Assembly (NCBI GenBank): GCA_024752435.1
Contig: CP103031.1
Location: 310,001 to 374,000, forward strand
Direction of reading: 5' to 3'
From: Allantophomopsis cytisporea
Taxonomy: Eukaryota > Ascomycota > Leotiomycetes > Phacidiales > Phacidiaceae
DNA length: 64,000 nucleotides
Part shown: positions 1-10,349 of the stretch, in pieces
How positions within the stretch are numbered: position 1 is the stretch's first letter
Layout of the letters: each line of letters begins with the position of its first letter
Position numbers and translations under genes: made by a program
The notes under the pieces: model-generated
Told to the model about the DNA's origin: nothing
What the model saw: the letters and a program-made list of their open reading frames with translations, nothing else
Databases searched by the model: none

Positions 1-685
1 AACAATGAAATGTCGAGGTTTCTCAATTGTCTTGTTGATAAGATATGCTGGAGCTGGGGGATATGGGAGGCGTCTATTTTGACTTACGATCATGTCATCG
101 TGACCAGAATTTGAGATGACTTGCGCCTATAAAACACCATCAGTATATAACTCATCATATGAAAGCTATCTTAGAAAAAATAAGGGCAAATTACCATGAT
201 GTATGTTTGTTGTTGACAGATTCGCAAGAGTAAGTTTGAAGCTGTTGATGCTCAGACAAGCTGTCCAAACGGTAAGTTCCGATGTAGCCCCTTCATGTGG
301 CCCTCAGCCTTGTTTAGTTCCAAGGAAGTTGGATCGAGCCTTGCGCGCTTGCCTTATCTGAATCTTGCCCATTTTCCCTCACTTCAGAGTGTGGGGAAGG
401 CGAGTTCCCTCTTTCTTAATAATAACAACAACAATCACCACCTTTCATTGTCCACAGCATTTTCAAGTCAATACAAAGCCTTTAGTATTCACTTCGGCCT
501 TTACATCAACATCCATCAACGAAATTCCACATCTAATTTCGCCGAAACAATATATTTCTTGGATATATTCATCGGTCGCTTCGCTTCATCCAATGCCTCG
601 GTAGTCCGATCACGCATCGATAGGCATAGCTGTTTTTCAAAGATATTCGCTCTCAAAGTCCTACCACAACAACGCAACCCGCATC
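1..685. other. upstream region of pex20
   Basis: No gene is firmly supported here. Around 200-271 a stretch is framed by an acceptor-like TTGTTGACAG and a donor-like GTAAGT, so it could be an exon of a leader or of a gene cut by the window edge. The stretch 295-685 is open in one frame but reads as low-complexity leader in front of pex20. Confidence 0.4.
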
Positions 686-1732
686 ATGGCAGATTCTATG
701 TGTGGTCCGTCAAATGCTTTGCAGAACTTTCAAAAGCATAGCCAAGCAGATCGTACACTTCAGCAAGATCGACTTGTCGCAAGAAGTTCGCCATCTCAAG
801 TGGGTCTTACCTGCTGTCGCATGTGATCGCATTCAGACTAATGTTCTCAGGGCTTCAGATCATCACAAGTTCAAAACGCGGGTCTATTGGATCCGGAATT
901 TGAAGCTTTTCAAGCGGGTCAGGCTTCTTTCATACATCCAGAACACCAAGGTTTTACCGGTCCTGGTCCATCGACATTTCAACAGCCATTTCGCCCTGGT
1001 CAAGCTGGTCCTTCGAACTGGGCGAATGACTTCCAGAAACTTAACATATCGAGTCCACCACCATTTCAACAGCAACAATTTGTACAGCAAAGATCCGATG
1101 TTGGTGGTTGGCATCAAGACTTCGCAAGGCAACAAGCACAGCATCCAGCGCAACCGAATATACACACTGGAATCATAAGCTCGGCATATCAACATCCCAT
1201 AAATCAATCCAATTATGGAGGCATGAGATTTCAACCATTTCAATCACAACTACCTATGCAACAGCAACATCAGCAGCAACCACAGTTGCACCAGGAACAA
1301 GAAGCCGACGTCTTCGACGAAGAAGCTTTTGCCAGGGCGTTCGATAACGCAGCAAAGCAGGATTTGGACGCGGAGCAACATGAGACAGCACAGGCAGTAA
1401 ATGTTGGGCAAGATGTAATGCTGGATGAGTCAGCTGAGAGAATGATGGAATCGGAACAACTACAGTCAACAGATCGATTAGGGGCAGATCTCATACACGA
1501 TCCTCTCAATGAACAACAAGAACGACCAGAGCAAGACGATGCCGACGCGCTGGCTAGAACAGCTGGCCAACTTCTTGACAGTGTGCGAGATAATCAAAGC
1601 GATAAGTTCCAGAACAGTCAGTTTTTGGAACTGATGCGGCAGCTGCGAGACAAGGAGGTGATGGTGGAAGGTGACAAGATTGTAGGAACACAGACAGGAG
1701 AAGAGTTGGAGCAAGTTGAGGTGCATTCATGA
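686..1732 (+). CDS. pex20: Peroxin 20 (PTS2 import co-receptor)
   Basis: Pex20 works with Pex7 to bring PTS2 cargo to the peroxisomal docking complex; it is the fungal counterpart of the Pex5L/Pex18/Pex21 co-receptors. Exons are 686-799 and 851-1732 with a 51-bp intron, giving about 331 residues. The start MADSMCGPSNALQNFQ is the family's conserved N-terminus, with the recycling cysteine at residue 6, and the join continues into GFRSSQVQNAGLLDPEFEAF. Two WxxxF-type motifs (WANDF, WHQDF), expected to contact Pex14/Pex13, lie in a Gln-rich middle, and the C-terminal helix DKFQNSQFLELMRQLRDKEV is typical. The intron is a multiple of three but contains stop codons. The next reading frame begins only 50 bp after the stop (see the next entry). 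Family assignment is secure. Confidence 0.93.
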
Positions 1733-1782
1733 TTCATTGTTATTATTTGTATATATAAGCAAAGCATCCTGACAGGTAGTAG

Positions 1783-2931
1783 GTACAAGTGAAATCACTT
1801 CTACGCCTCTTAAAGAGACTCGCTTTGGATCGCGACCGTCCTGTAAACCTTGCTGATCGCGATTTCAAGAGAAACGTCCTGCGTATCCTCGTTGCCTTGA
1901 CTCATTCTAAGCAAGTAGGCAGTATTGATCCAGGAATCGTTGACCGTACTCGTTTGGCCAGAACTTTAGAAGCCATCCCACAACATGATTCGGTCATTGA
2001 CGATCAGATAAACTACACTTTCAGGCAATTCGGCCTCCATCATAGGCAGCGCTCTCTGTCAGATACGAGAGACCCGCAAGAAGACGCAGCTAGGAGAATC
2101 ACATCTAAAATAGATGTCACACCCAGCAGCGACTTTGTGCCGTCCTTCTTGCGCACATGGGCCACGACAAGCAGACACAGCTTCCTCACGCATGCCGAGA
2201 AGGAGGCTTTGCTTGGCTATAGCTACATAGAAGTGAGCTCCGAGAACAGCTCATACGTTGACGAACACGATCGACGCGTACAGTACATTATTGGTAGTGC
2301 AACATACAAAGTTCTCAGCCTCCTCGAGGAGTTTGGTTTCCCCCGCGATACCATCGCCGACCTCATCCCATCTCTTCATTCCACCTCCATCCCCGAGTCC
2401 TTGCTCAAGAGATTCCTCACTTTCCTCCGCTTCTGGATCGAAAAATCGTGGTGGATATTTTGGAGCTCTCCCTACTCCCAAGGCCAACGTATCCACTTTG
2501 GTCGCGAATACGACAGCGGCATAAAACTCGGAGTTCATACAGCGCTTAAAAGCTTCCTCGGCCTGAGGTCGGAATACATGGACCCCGAGACACTCAATAG
2601 TCTCCCGATGGAGGAGCAGAATGTCCACATACGGCGCATCATGTTCGAGACACGAGATATCTGGGTTGCTTCGAAAAAGCGTCTGCGCGAAGAGATAATT
2701 GTTCCCGACAATGTTGCGCCCCAGGATAGTGAGGAGGTGTGGAGAGAGTCTAGAGGGCCCATGTCTGGTTCTGGGCTGACGCAGGCGTCTGAGAAGAATT
2801 GGGAGAGTCGTGTGGAGAGGAACGGGGAGAGCCAGGTGCAGAGGAACAAGATGAGGTATCGCATGCGGTCGGATGAGCAATGGGGTCGCGTGGAGTGGGT
2901 TGGTCCTGATGAGACGATGGCGAGCGCATGA
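1783..2931 (+). CDS. Hypothetical protein without its own ATG, possibly fused to pex20
   Basis: A stop-free frame of about 383 codons runs from after TAG at 1780-1782 to 2931. Its first in-frame ATG is far inside, so an upstream exon or a non-ATG start is needed. One phase-correct solution is an intron 1721-1782 (donor GTGCAT, branch-like CTGAC, acceptor TAG), which would remove the pex20 stop and append this frame to Pex20. The protein is helical, with a Trp-rich hydrophobic patch (about residues 210-230 of the frame, around EKSWWIFW) and a charged Arg/Glu-rich tail. I do not recognise the family. Length and composition make coding very likely; the gene boundary is unresolved. Confidence 0.65.
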   Translation, partial: VQVKSLLRLLKRLALDRDRPVNLADRDFKRNVLRILVALTHSKQVGSIDPGIVDRTRLARTLEAIPQHDSVIDDQINYTFRQFGLHHRQRSLSDTRDPQEDAARRITSKIDVTPSSDFVPSFLRTWATTSRHSFLTHAEKEALLGYSYIEVSSENSSYVDEHDRRVQYIIGSATYKVLSLLEEFGFPRDTIADLIPSLHSTSIPESLLKRFLTFLRFWIEKSWWIFWSSPYSQGQRIHFGREYDSGIKLGVHTALKSFLGLRSEYMDPETLNSLPMEEQNVHIRRIMFETRDIWVASKKRLREEIIVPDNVAPQDSEEVWRESRGPMSGSGLTQASEKNWESRVERNGESQVQRNKMRYRMRSDEQWGRVEWVGPDETMASA

Positions 2932-3352
2932 CTTGTGCAGGGTGATGGGGGATATTTGCAGGCTGGGTATGGGGCTTAATGGGAAGGAGGATTAATGAGA
3001 GATATTTGTGGTTATGAGAAGTCTTGAGTACAACGAGATCCATTGCGGGTATATAGTGCGAGTGTGATGGAAAAGACGCATTGGTGCTGGCGGATGAATA
3101 TACTATATACTTGGATGGCGTATGATAGATACTATCATAGATTCACTTACCTTATCTAGAAATATAAATCTATTACATTTGACTGCGATTATTATTTACA
3201 GTCACCATCTTACCGTTAGCCATTCAGTGATTACGTGAAGGATATTTATGGCAAGCATGTGAGCGAAATATCAACTATCAAATCTGCCATAGCCTTTTCG
3301 GCTTCTCCTCGTAATAACTACATTCAACTAATCACCCCCCAATGTCAATACA
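2932..3352. other. intergenic region
   Basis: AT-rich spacer with no supported gene. It holds the 3' region of the preceding frame and the upstream region of the small reading frame starting at 3353. Confidence 0.5.
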
Positions 3353-3790
3353 ATGGACGACTCAGCGCAGCAAGCCAATACTCCTGCAACTATAGAACCC
3401 CAACTCGGTAGTCTCCCCTCCAAAGTCCACCAGGACTCAGCCATTATTACAGTATATTTCCCGGAATCTTAGAGTCCAAGTAGATCATCCATACAATGAT
3501 CCCGCAGCTCTAATCCGCGCCTCTCTCGGCCAGATCCCATCACCACCTCCAGACTTATAGATACAGGAATCCTCTACAAAGTCGTTTACACCTCCATGTC
3601 CACCGCGAGTTTCCTGGTGAGTTATTTGAGTAAGGGAAAGGTTCCAGCTATAAGAATAGCAAACAAAAAAGCAGATCAACTTCAGCAATCCCCCCACTTG
3701 AAGATCGGTGAGCGTATTTCTTCCAGCCGGCTGGCTTAGAGAGGGAGCTTATAGGAGGTATCTACGCAGAGAAACGGGGGAGGTAATGCT
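3353..3790 (+). pseudogene. Small spliced gene, apparently frameshifted
   Basis: An ATG at 3353 opens MDDSAQQANTPATIEPQL, followed by a donor at 3408. After an acceptor (3474 fits the phase) the frame reads VQVDHPYNDPAALIRASLGQ and then meets TAG at 3558-3560. The adjacent frame, from 3557, continues sensibly (IDTGILYKVVYTSMSTASFL) to about 3739, and a possible short last intron leads to a TAA near 3785. One missing base at about 3557 would unite the two frames. This could be a young pseudogene, a sequencing indel or an unusual intron. I do not recognise the family. Evidence is composition and frame only. Confidence 0.35.
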
Positions 3791-4663
3791 AGAAGTCTAC
3801 ATTTTCTTTACCATCTTATTGTGTTAGAGGCTTGTGATCAGCTAGATCAGATGCAGATGTGAATGTGGATGTAGATGTAGATATATATGTAGGGATAGGA
3901 TGAGATAGGATAAGATGGGATTAAGTTGAGATGCAATTACGATAATGGGCATTATCTTGTCATGCATGTGTAGGACAAATGAAGACTTCTGTATCTGTCG
4001 GTGGTTCAAGAGGTAGATTATGTTGATTTATACATACTCTATCTCATCTCCCAACCGTCGGAGTCCGTATAATCTCACTGAGACGTTACCATCACCATTA
4101 ATATCCCGCATAAGGCAGTCCTGCCAAATATTAATAACTTTGAGTAGACATTACAATACTATACAATCATTTCACCATTTTACCTTCTCACGAATCATGA
4201 AATCACGATGGTCAAGTTGCACACAAAAGTTCCAAAAAATTCATTATTTTTTTTAGTCATTCTCAGTATTACAAATCATCGCAAGTAAAGCAAAGTAAGC
4301 AGGCGGGTCACCATTCCCTAAGGGAGAGACACCAGCCAAAACCATTCAAAAGCAACGCAAGTAAATCAAAGGTATCAAAGATCAAAGCGATCTCGACGTG
4401 AAAATAGAACCATCAAACCAGCTACTTGCCTGTCCACCCTAGAGATGAACATCTAAACAAGTACTGTAAAACCTTTGCAAACGCTCGGACTCTCGTAAGA
4501 GCCAGCCATATAAGGAAAGAGTAGGAAATTGTTGAACATCTGAAAAGCAACGCAATTGAAATACAAATATAACTTTTTACTTCCAAACAGGCGGCGAGGA
4601 TTCCTCGGAATCCTTCACCCCATTCCTAGGAGGGGAAATCAGACAGCAAGAGTGGTTCAGTAG
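3791..4663. other. 3' flank of the CPC1 gene
   Basis: No gene seen. GATGTA-type simple repeats lie at about 3850-3895. The part next to 4663 is probably the 3' UTR of the minus-strand bZIP gene. Confidence 0.5.
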
Positions 4664-5980
4664 TCAGGCGGTAGGAGCTCGGCTGAGGGCAATAGCCTTC
4701 CAGTGATCCCTGTCCTTTGTCAACCGCTCAATCTCTGCCTCCAACTCATCGAACTTCTGCATCTTCTTCTCACGAGATTTCCGTGCCGCCATGGTGTTTC
4801 GTGCTCGCTTCATAGCCACTGTGTCTTCGGGGTCCACAGAGATTGGCGCGAGGGTCTTAGTTCGCTTACGAGAAATACCAGAGGATGAAGAGTGACGACC
4901 ACCCGGGGTATCAGATCGTGCACGTCCAGATGAGTTAACATCCTTCAGGGCATCGACGACTTCCTTCTTGTCTGCATCGCTGAGGTTGTTAATGTCAACG
5001 GATTCGACGGTCTTGGAAACAGGTGACTCGTTCTCTGGGAAAAGAGAGTACCAGGCGTCAGCGCCAGAGGCCTCGCCAGAAGTAGGACCAAACAGAGGAG
5101 AGTTCTCGTATTCGTGAACACCAAAGTCCGGAGACTCGTTGTACAAAGATGGAGTAGTGAGGTTGGTAAAGGCAGATGAGCCCGGTGCAGACATGATTGG
5201 GTCGCGCATCAAGTCCTGTGGCGAAACAGTACCCATGTTCGAAGAGCCTTCCGCAGATTGCTCAAAGTCGTAGTATGTTGGTACCGCAGGAGAGTATGTA
5301 GAGCCGAATGGAGACTCGACCGAACCTTCAGACAAGCCAAAGGTCGGTGTAGAGTCAGAACCAAAGAGGTCCATATCTAAGGATTGTAAGTATCGAGTCA
5401 CGAGGGCAAGTCGTGACTGTGTTAGCTTACCAGCGAACATGTCTGCTTGTTGGGCAGGGATGCTTGATGTGCTTTGAGAGAAAAGCGGAACGCGCGGTCG
5501 CTGTTGGCGCAAAGCAGACGTTGATTGATGAGCAGACAAGGCGTAGAAATTTTGCGCTTGTTGAGGATTAAACCGGTTGAAAGACGATGATGAGGTTGAG
5601 TGTCCAGTACCTTGGATGATCTCGGCGACTCTCTGGTTCTGTAAGGTAGCAGTGGAACCCAGATGTGACTGTGAAGAGTGACGACGATGATAGCCTAAGG
5701 CGTGATGTGCAGGGGAATTAAGGGTACTGCGAGCGTTGACAGGAGCCTCGAGAGAACGACGCGGAGGATAGAGCACGAAGTCTTGTGGTGACTGGGGAGA
5801 TTGGTTGTTGTTGTTGTTGTTGTTGTTGCTGAACTGCTGAAGTGATGCCTGATGGCTCTGGGATTGGGGTGAAGGAAGCCATTCTGATGAATGAGCCGTG
5901 GTTACGAAGGGGGTGTTAACGTGAGGTTGAATTGTTGCGGTGGGAGGGCTTTGAAGGTGAATGTTGGCGGTATTCGACAA
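4664..5980 (-). CDS. cpc1: GCN4/CPC1-type bZIP activator of amino-acid starvation response
   Basis: Nuclear bZIP activator of general/cross-pathway amino-acid control. The C-terminus has the GCN4-family basic region (AMKRARNTMAARKSREKKMQ) and a short leucine zipper. A 54-bp in-frame intron (5377-5430, GTAAGC...CTTAG) must be removed to restore the acidic activation motif MFADMDLFGSDSTP; without removal it adds 18 spurious residues. The first in-frame ATG is at 5440, giving 240 residues after splicing, close to A. nidulans CpcA and N. crassa CPC1 lengths. Upstream the frame stays open to TGA at 6128-6130 with no ATG; position 5980 is a TTG. This Gln/Ser-rich extension looks coding and matches the non-AUG N-terminal extensions reported for cpc-1 homologues. 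The coordinates include part of the extension; the AUG form is 4664-5440. Confidence 0.9.
   Translation of the reverse strand: MSNTANIHLQSPPTATIQPHVNTPFVTTAHSSEWLPSPQSQSHQASLQQFSNNNNNNNNQSPQSPQDFVLYPPRRSLEAPVNARSTLNSPAHHALGYHRRHSSQSHLGSTATLQNQRVAEIIQGTGHSTSSSSFNRFNPQQAQNFYALSAHQSTSALRQQRPRVPLFSQSTSSIPAQQADMFAGKLTQSRLALVTRYLQSLDMDLFGSDSTPTFGLSEGSVESPFGSTYSPAVPTYYDFEQSAEGSSNMGTVSPQDLMRDPIMSAPGSSAFTNLTTPSLYNESPDFGVHEYENSPLFGPTSGEASGADAWYSLFPENESPVSKTVESVDINNLSDADKKEVVDALKDVNSSGRARSDTPGGRHSSSSGISRKRTKTLAPISVDPEDTVAMKRARNTMAARKSREKKMQKFDELEAEIERLTKDRDHWKAIALSRAPTA
5718..5882 (-). promoter_or_regulatory. uORF of 54 codons in cpc1 leader
   Basis: ATG at 5882 (MASFTPIPEP...) ends at TAA 5718-5720, in a different frame from CPC1. 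It is the only ATG on this strand between 5441 and 5980. Its length and place just upstream of the AUG start match the inhibitory uORF2 of N. crassa cpc-1 (functional analogue of GCN4 uORF4). The stop lies 277 nt before the AUG at 5440. Confidence 0.7.
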
Positions 5981-6008
5981 CTTGGGAATCGCTGTAGGGA
6001 AGGCTGAT

Positions 6009-6017
6009 TTACTCCAT
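6009..6017 (-). promoter_or_regulatory. Two-codon uORF (Met-Glu-stop) in cpc1 leader
   Basis: ATG GAG TAA, 126 nt upstream of the longer uORF. A minimal first uORF followed by a long second one is the layout known to control GCN4/cpc-1 by reinitiation. The ATG is one base out of frame with the extended CPC1 reading frame. Confidence 0.65.
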
Positions 6018-6141
6018 TGTAGAGTAAAATATAATTGTATGATTTGATGTATGAGTAGCGATTGATGAGAGGAAAAGAAGAAAAGAGTCCGAGGGCGGAT
6101 GGATGGTTGTTTATGACTGTTTAGCCCTCAGGCTGCGGAGG

Positions 6142-6255
6142 CTAAGAGATGAGAGGAGATCGGGTAATAGGCCAATGAGAAGGGTTAGTTTGATAGCTGG
6201 GGGGGGATGCGTGAGAAGTGTGGGAAGGGAAGGGTTTTGAATATTGGTGTCCCAT
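6142..6255 (-). promoter_or_regulatory. Further upstream ATG frames (possible extra uORFs)
   Basis: A 37-codon frame starts at ATG 6255 and ends at TAG 6142-6144. Tiny frames also start at 6356 (MNLLP-stop) and 6401 (MGM-stop). They count as uORFs only if transcription begins upstream of them, which the sequence does not show. Confidence 0.3.
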
Positions 6256-6327
6256 TGGTGGTGCTGAAGGTGTGGGTTGATGGTGATGGTGTGTGTGAGT
6301 GGATTAAGTTGGGATGCGAATGAATTA

Positions 6328-6334
6328 TGAGTCA
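6328..6334. promoter_or_regulatory. TGAGTCA box upstream of cpc1
   Basis: A perfect GCN4/CPC1 recognition sequence (TGASTCA) about 310 bp upstream of the two-codon uORF. It would allow the autoregulation known for this family. About eight such heptamers are expected by chance in 64 kb, so position rather than presence is the argument. Confidence 0.4.
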
Positions 6335-6851
6335 GACGCTAAGGCAGCAGGTTCATTGAGACTAAACTACAAATAGACGAGGCTTTTGCTCACATTCCCA
6401 TGCACTAAGACACGTGCCCGATAAGAGAGAGAGAGTATAGTAAGGTGAGAGAGTGTGTGAGAGAGTGTGTGAGAGTGGGAGTGAGAGTGAGAATGAGTGA
6501 ATTAATAAGTGAGTACTATGCTGAAAAGAGAAATACATGATCGATGATTTCTAATATGGGTATGTATTCTGTATGAATATTATGAGCAGAGAGAGAAGAC
6601 TATATTTACAAGTAGGTGAGGAAGTCCATGTTCCATACACATATAAGAGTGAGTGATTGAGTGAGTGTATTGTCCTGTATTACGTTGTGCCTCATCCGTT
6701 ATTGCTTCACTCCGAATGATAACCAGAACGGTTCTGGTATGGCTCATCACACATTTCCATGGTTATTCATTTATGGTACCACTCCCTCTATAGCTGTCTT
6801 TATTTTAATTTTATTTCCTTATCAGATAACCAAATTTATTATGATCGACAC

Positions 6852-6888
6852 AGAAGAAGAAGAAGAAGAAGAAGAAGAAGAAGAAGAA
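6852..6888. repeat. (GAA)n microsatellite
   Basis: About twelve GAA units, followed by AAAG-rich sequence. It creates a poly-Glu stretch in one frame and poly-Arg in another, so the open frames over it are artefacts. Confidence 0.9.
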
Positions 6889-9102
6889 AAGAAAGAAAGC
6901 AAAAAGGAATATTATATCATACAAACAAATTTACAAATCCTCATCTACTCATTCACATATTCGGACATTCTCATCTTCATACAAAATACAGTTCAATAAC
7001 AACAACACCAACATTCTCCCAACCCATATCAAAACCGCATCAATAATAATGCACATCCCTATTCCAAAGCTCATCTGACCACTCAAGGCAGACACCTTGC
7101 ACCTCAACCCTCTCTCGACATCGATGGAAAGGCGCAATGGGTTCTGCCTATTATTGTGCGCCGAGTCAATTCCATCTCTCCAACTCTCCCGAGTTTCAGT
7201 CAGAGCGGTGCAAATCATGGCCGAACGGACCAGGATATACAAAGTCAATTTCCTGACTATTTCTCGCCCGGACACATCTCTATCCCTCAAGGGTGCCGCG
7301 TCTACTGCCAGAGAATCCGTCTCGGAATGATCAAACGGCACAGGTACAATCCATCCATCCATCTTTCCTAACTGCCTGTACGGAGTATTTTCTTCTGTTG
7401 ATCCGCCGAATCCATTCATACTGACCTCGTTACCTGGTGGCTGGCTGTACGGATTGAATGCAATACAGTAATACATGTACATACAATACGTACATACAGA
7501 GGAGGGTACAAGGAATGGATATTGTACTGTTCCTGGGCATGTCATTCTGCTACAGAGAACTCGTATTACTTACTACTTCTCATCTATTCATCCATGTATG
7601 TATTCATTCCCTCTCCTTCACCTTTCCTTTAATATCTCATCCTCCCTCCTCCATCCAAGCAACGTATCTAGTGACGTGTAAGACGATCGAATCCGATTGA
7701 TCCATGCAAAGATTCCTTCCTTCACAAATCCCAATCAAATTTCATATCCGTATCCCAATCCAATTCCCGAACCAAATCTCCAAAATCTTCAAACACAACC
7801 ACAAACACAAACACCTCTCCATTCAAAGAAAGAACACGTAAACTCACCAACGAAACTAAAACCCTTCTCTTCCCTTCAGAACGCCATCATCGTATTCAGC
7901 ATCCTTCCCAGTGAAACAGGTAAAATCCACAATCATCAACATCCACATAGAATATCTACGCTCCACCCGCATACAACGGCATCTCACCCCGCTGCAGCGC
8001 CGCACCACAGCCCAGGCACCACCCCCGAACCCAAGCGACAGCAGCCGAAGCGAACGAGGCACCAAGGCTAACTAATCTCCACCGCTTTGACTTTCCCCAT
8101 AATTCTTGAAGGTGGAAGGGCGTGGTGGAGGAGGAGTGGACGAGTGGACGAGGGGAGAGTGAGTGCCTTGCTGAGAATTGGATACCACGACGTAAGGTGA
8201 GGGAGGGAAATGTCCAGTCAATGTCCAGTCAATGTCCATAGATATCAGAGAACCGAACGGGTGAGTTTTGATTTTGGGTTCTGGGGGGAGGGGGGATACG
8301 TACAAGAATGGATGGAGAGTTCAGGTTCGGAGATCTAGGAGGTGTGAGATGCGCAAGATGCGTAATCATTCATACGAGTTCGAGGTGAGAATATGTACTG
8401 TATCATCATACAATGCATAGACATCCCATAAGCTTCTCCAAACACCATGATCACAAGAGTATCAATCATCCTTAGAATTCTGCTTCCCAATCCACTCTGC
8501 ACCTCGCATTCAGTCCAGCTCAAGTAAGGTATGGTATGTGCAAGCAGAATACCAATCTCAGCCATCATGACTTCACAGCCCCAATCTTCCCCAGCACCAC
8601 CAACCATCCATCCATCCATCAATCAAATTATCCAACCAGCGTCAACAGCGCATCCCTCTCCAATCACGCCTCACAAGCCGGCCGAATTCCTTCACTTCCA
8701 TCACAACCTCTCCAGCACAGTAGAACTCCCTCCCTCACAACCTCACACGCGCCCTACTAAATCACAACATGCAGCAGCAGCATGCGGTGTGCGGTGCAGT
8801 GCGGTGCAGTGCTGTGCGGTACTATACGGCGCGGTAATATTCCTAAGGTAGTACACAGTGCACAGTGCACAGCTACATACAGTACTGCGTACATGACACT
8901 GAACGAGTATGACTCACACCTCTACCGGGCGTCTGCTTACATATGTGGGCGGAGCGGGCCTTATGATTGATTGTGCAGGGAAAGCGAAAGCGAGAGCCGG
9001 AAGCGATGTTGCTTACGTGAAGGGACGTCGGTGGGCAGGGGTTACGTTGTTACCGCGGAGTTAATGGAGATTTTCTGTTTGGCGAGGGTTGGGGTTGGGT
9101 GT

Positions 9103-9217
9103 GTGATGGTGATGGTGATGGTGATGGTGATGGTGATGGTGATGGTGATGGTGATGGTGATGGTGATGGTGATGGTGATTTGGATTTGGATTGAGATTGA
9201 GATTGAGATTGAGATTG
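9103..9217. repeat. (GATGGT)n array followed by (GATTGA)n
   Basis: About twelve GATGGT units to 9178, then roughly five GATTGA-type units. Because the unit is six bases it keeps one frame open (alternating Met-Val), which explains the 129-codon frame 8971-9360. Confidence 0.9.
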
Positions 9218-10349
9218 GATTGAGGGGTGATGGACGTGGTGAGAGTGGTGAAGGTGTGTTTGGATATGGGGATTGGAATGGGAATGGAATGGGAATGGAT
9301 TTGTACAGGACGGGATGCCAGATTTATGTTTGGGTTTGGGTTTGTTTTGTAGATTTGTAGGTTCGTAGATTCGTAGATCTGTAGATGCTGATGAGGAGAT
9401 TCAATGCGTGGAGGAGTGGGGGGCTTGGCTGTAGATGTATGTATGTACGTACCTGACTGCCGGATGATAAGGTATTTGGTTTCTTAACGTGAACCTTAGG
9501 ACTCTGATGCTTGGATTTAATTCTTGATTCTGAAGAGCAATTTTTGTTTTCTTCTCCATCATATATCTATATAATTGCTAATTTGAAGGGTTTCATAATT
9601 TATTCTCAAGAATAATATATTTCGGATGGGTTAAATCTAGGTTAGAAATTGATATGCTAGACGTTGACGATGAACCCACATTACAGCTAAATTATGAAAC
9701 TTACTAGGAATGTACAAAAATCAACTGATGACTCACCCATATCTGTATCATGTAGGTTGTTTTCAATTCTTTCTTCTCTCTCCGCTCTTATCCTACAGGA
9801 ACTTCGAAAAATACCTTCATAGATACAACCATATCGGCTTGAATATTGAGATTTGAGAATTCAAGACCGAAGAGAGCAGAGTATATACGGACACAAGCTC
9901 CCCTTTACATTTCTCACTACCAAGACCGAATCATGGACATCGATTCGCATGGGCTTTAAGCTCTCTCCTTACCCATTCCGCCGAATATTCACCCATTACA
10001 TCTAATCATCATCATTCATAGCATCGCCATCATCCATCCCGAGACATTTCCGACCTCAACGCAATGTACATCCCTATACTCTGCAGCTCTGTAATCTGAT
10101 AGAACATGTTTCGAATTTCAGATATAAAGAAAAAACGACTGAAAACAGAATTTATATAGATACAAGTGTACACTACTGACCACTCGCTCCATCGCTTACC
10201 TCCAGACCAAGCAGCGCGAAAACACAAGTGCAAACCCGAAAAGGCTCCGAACATCCACTTCAAGCTTCAGGGTATAAGCAGGTATAAAAAGACTCGTTAT
10301 CCTCTTCTCTCTTCTCAACAGGCACAATTCAACAAAAGCCAATAATAGT

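Larger units (their letters stand above)
6402..10349. other. gene-poor region rich in simple repeats
   Basis: Nearly 4 kb without a convincing gene. It holds (GAGA)n/(GTGAGA)n tracts at 6426-6500, a GAA run near 6852-6888 and a GGTGAT array near 9103-9178. Open frames here are short, lack homology I recognise, or are created by the repeats. Distal cpc1 promoter or non-coding transcription is possible but not shown. Confidence 0.5.

Noticed and set aside
295..741. 148-codon frame before and into pex20
   Set aside because: Overlaps the pex20 start in another frame; low-complexity leader.
6661..7046. Frames with poly-Glu or poly-Arg
   Set aside because: Products of the GAA microsatellite in two frames.
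8971..9360. 129-codon plus frame with a Met-Val run
   Set aside because: Kept open by the six-base GATGGT repeat; no other coding sign.
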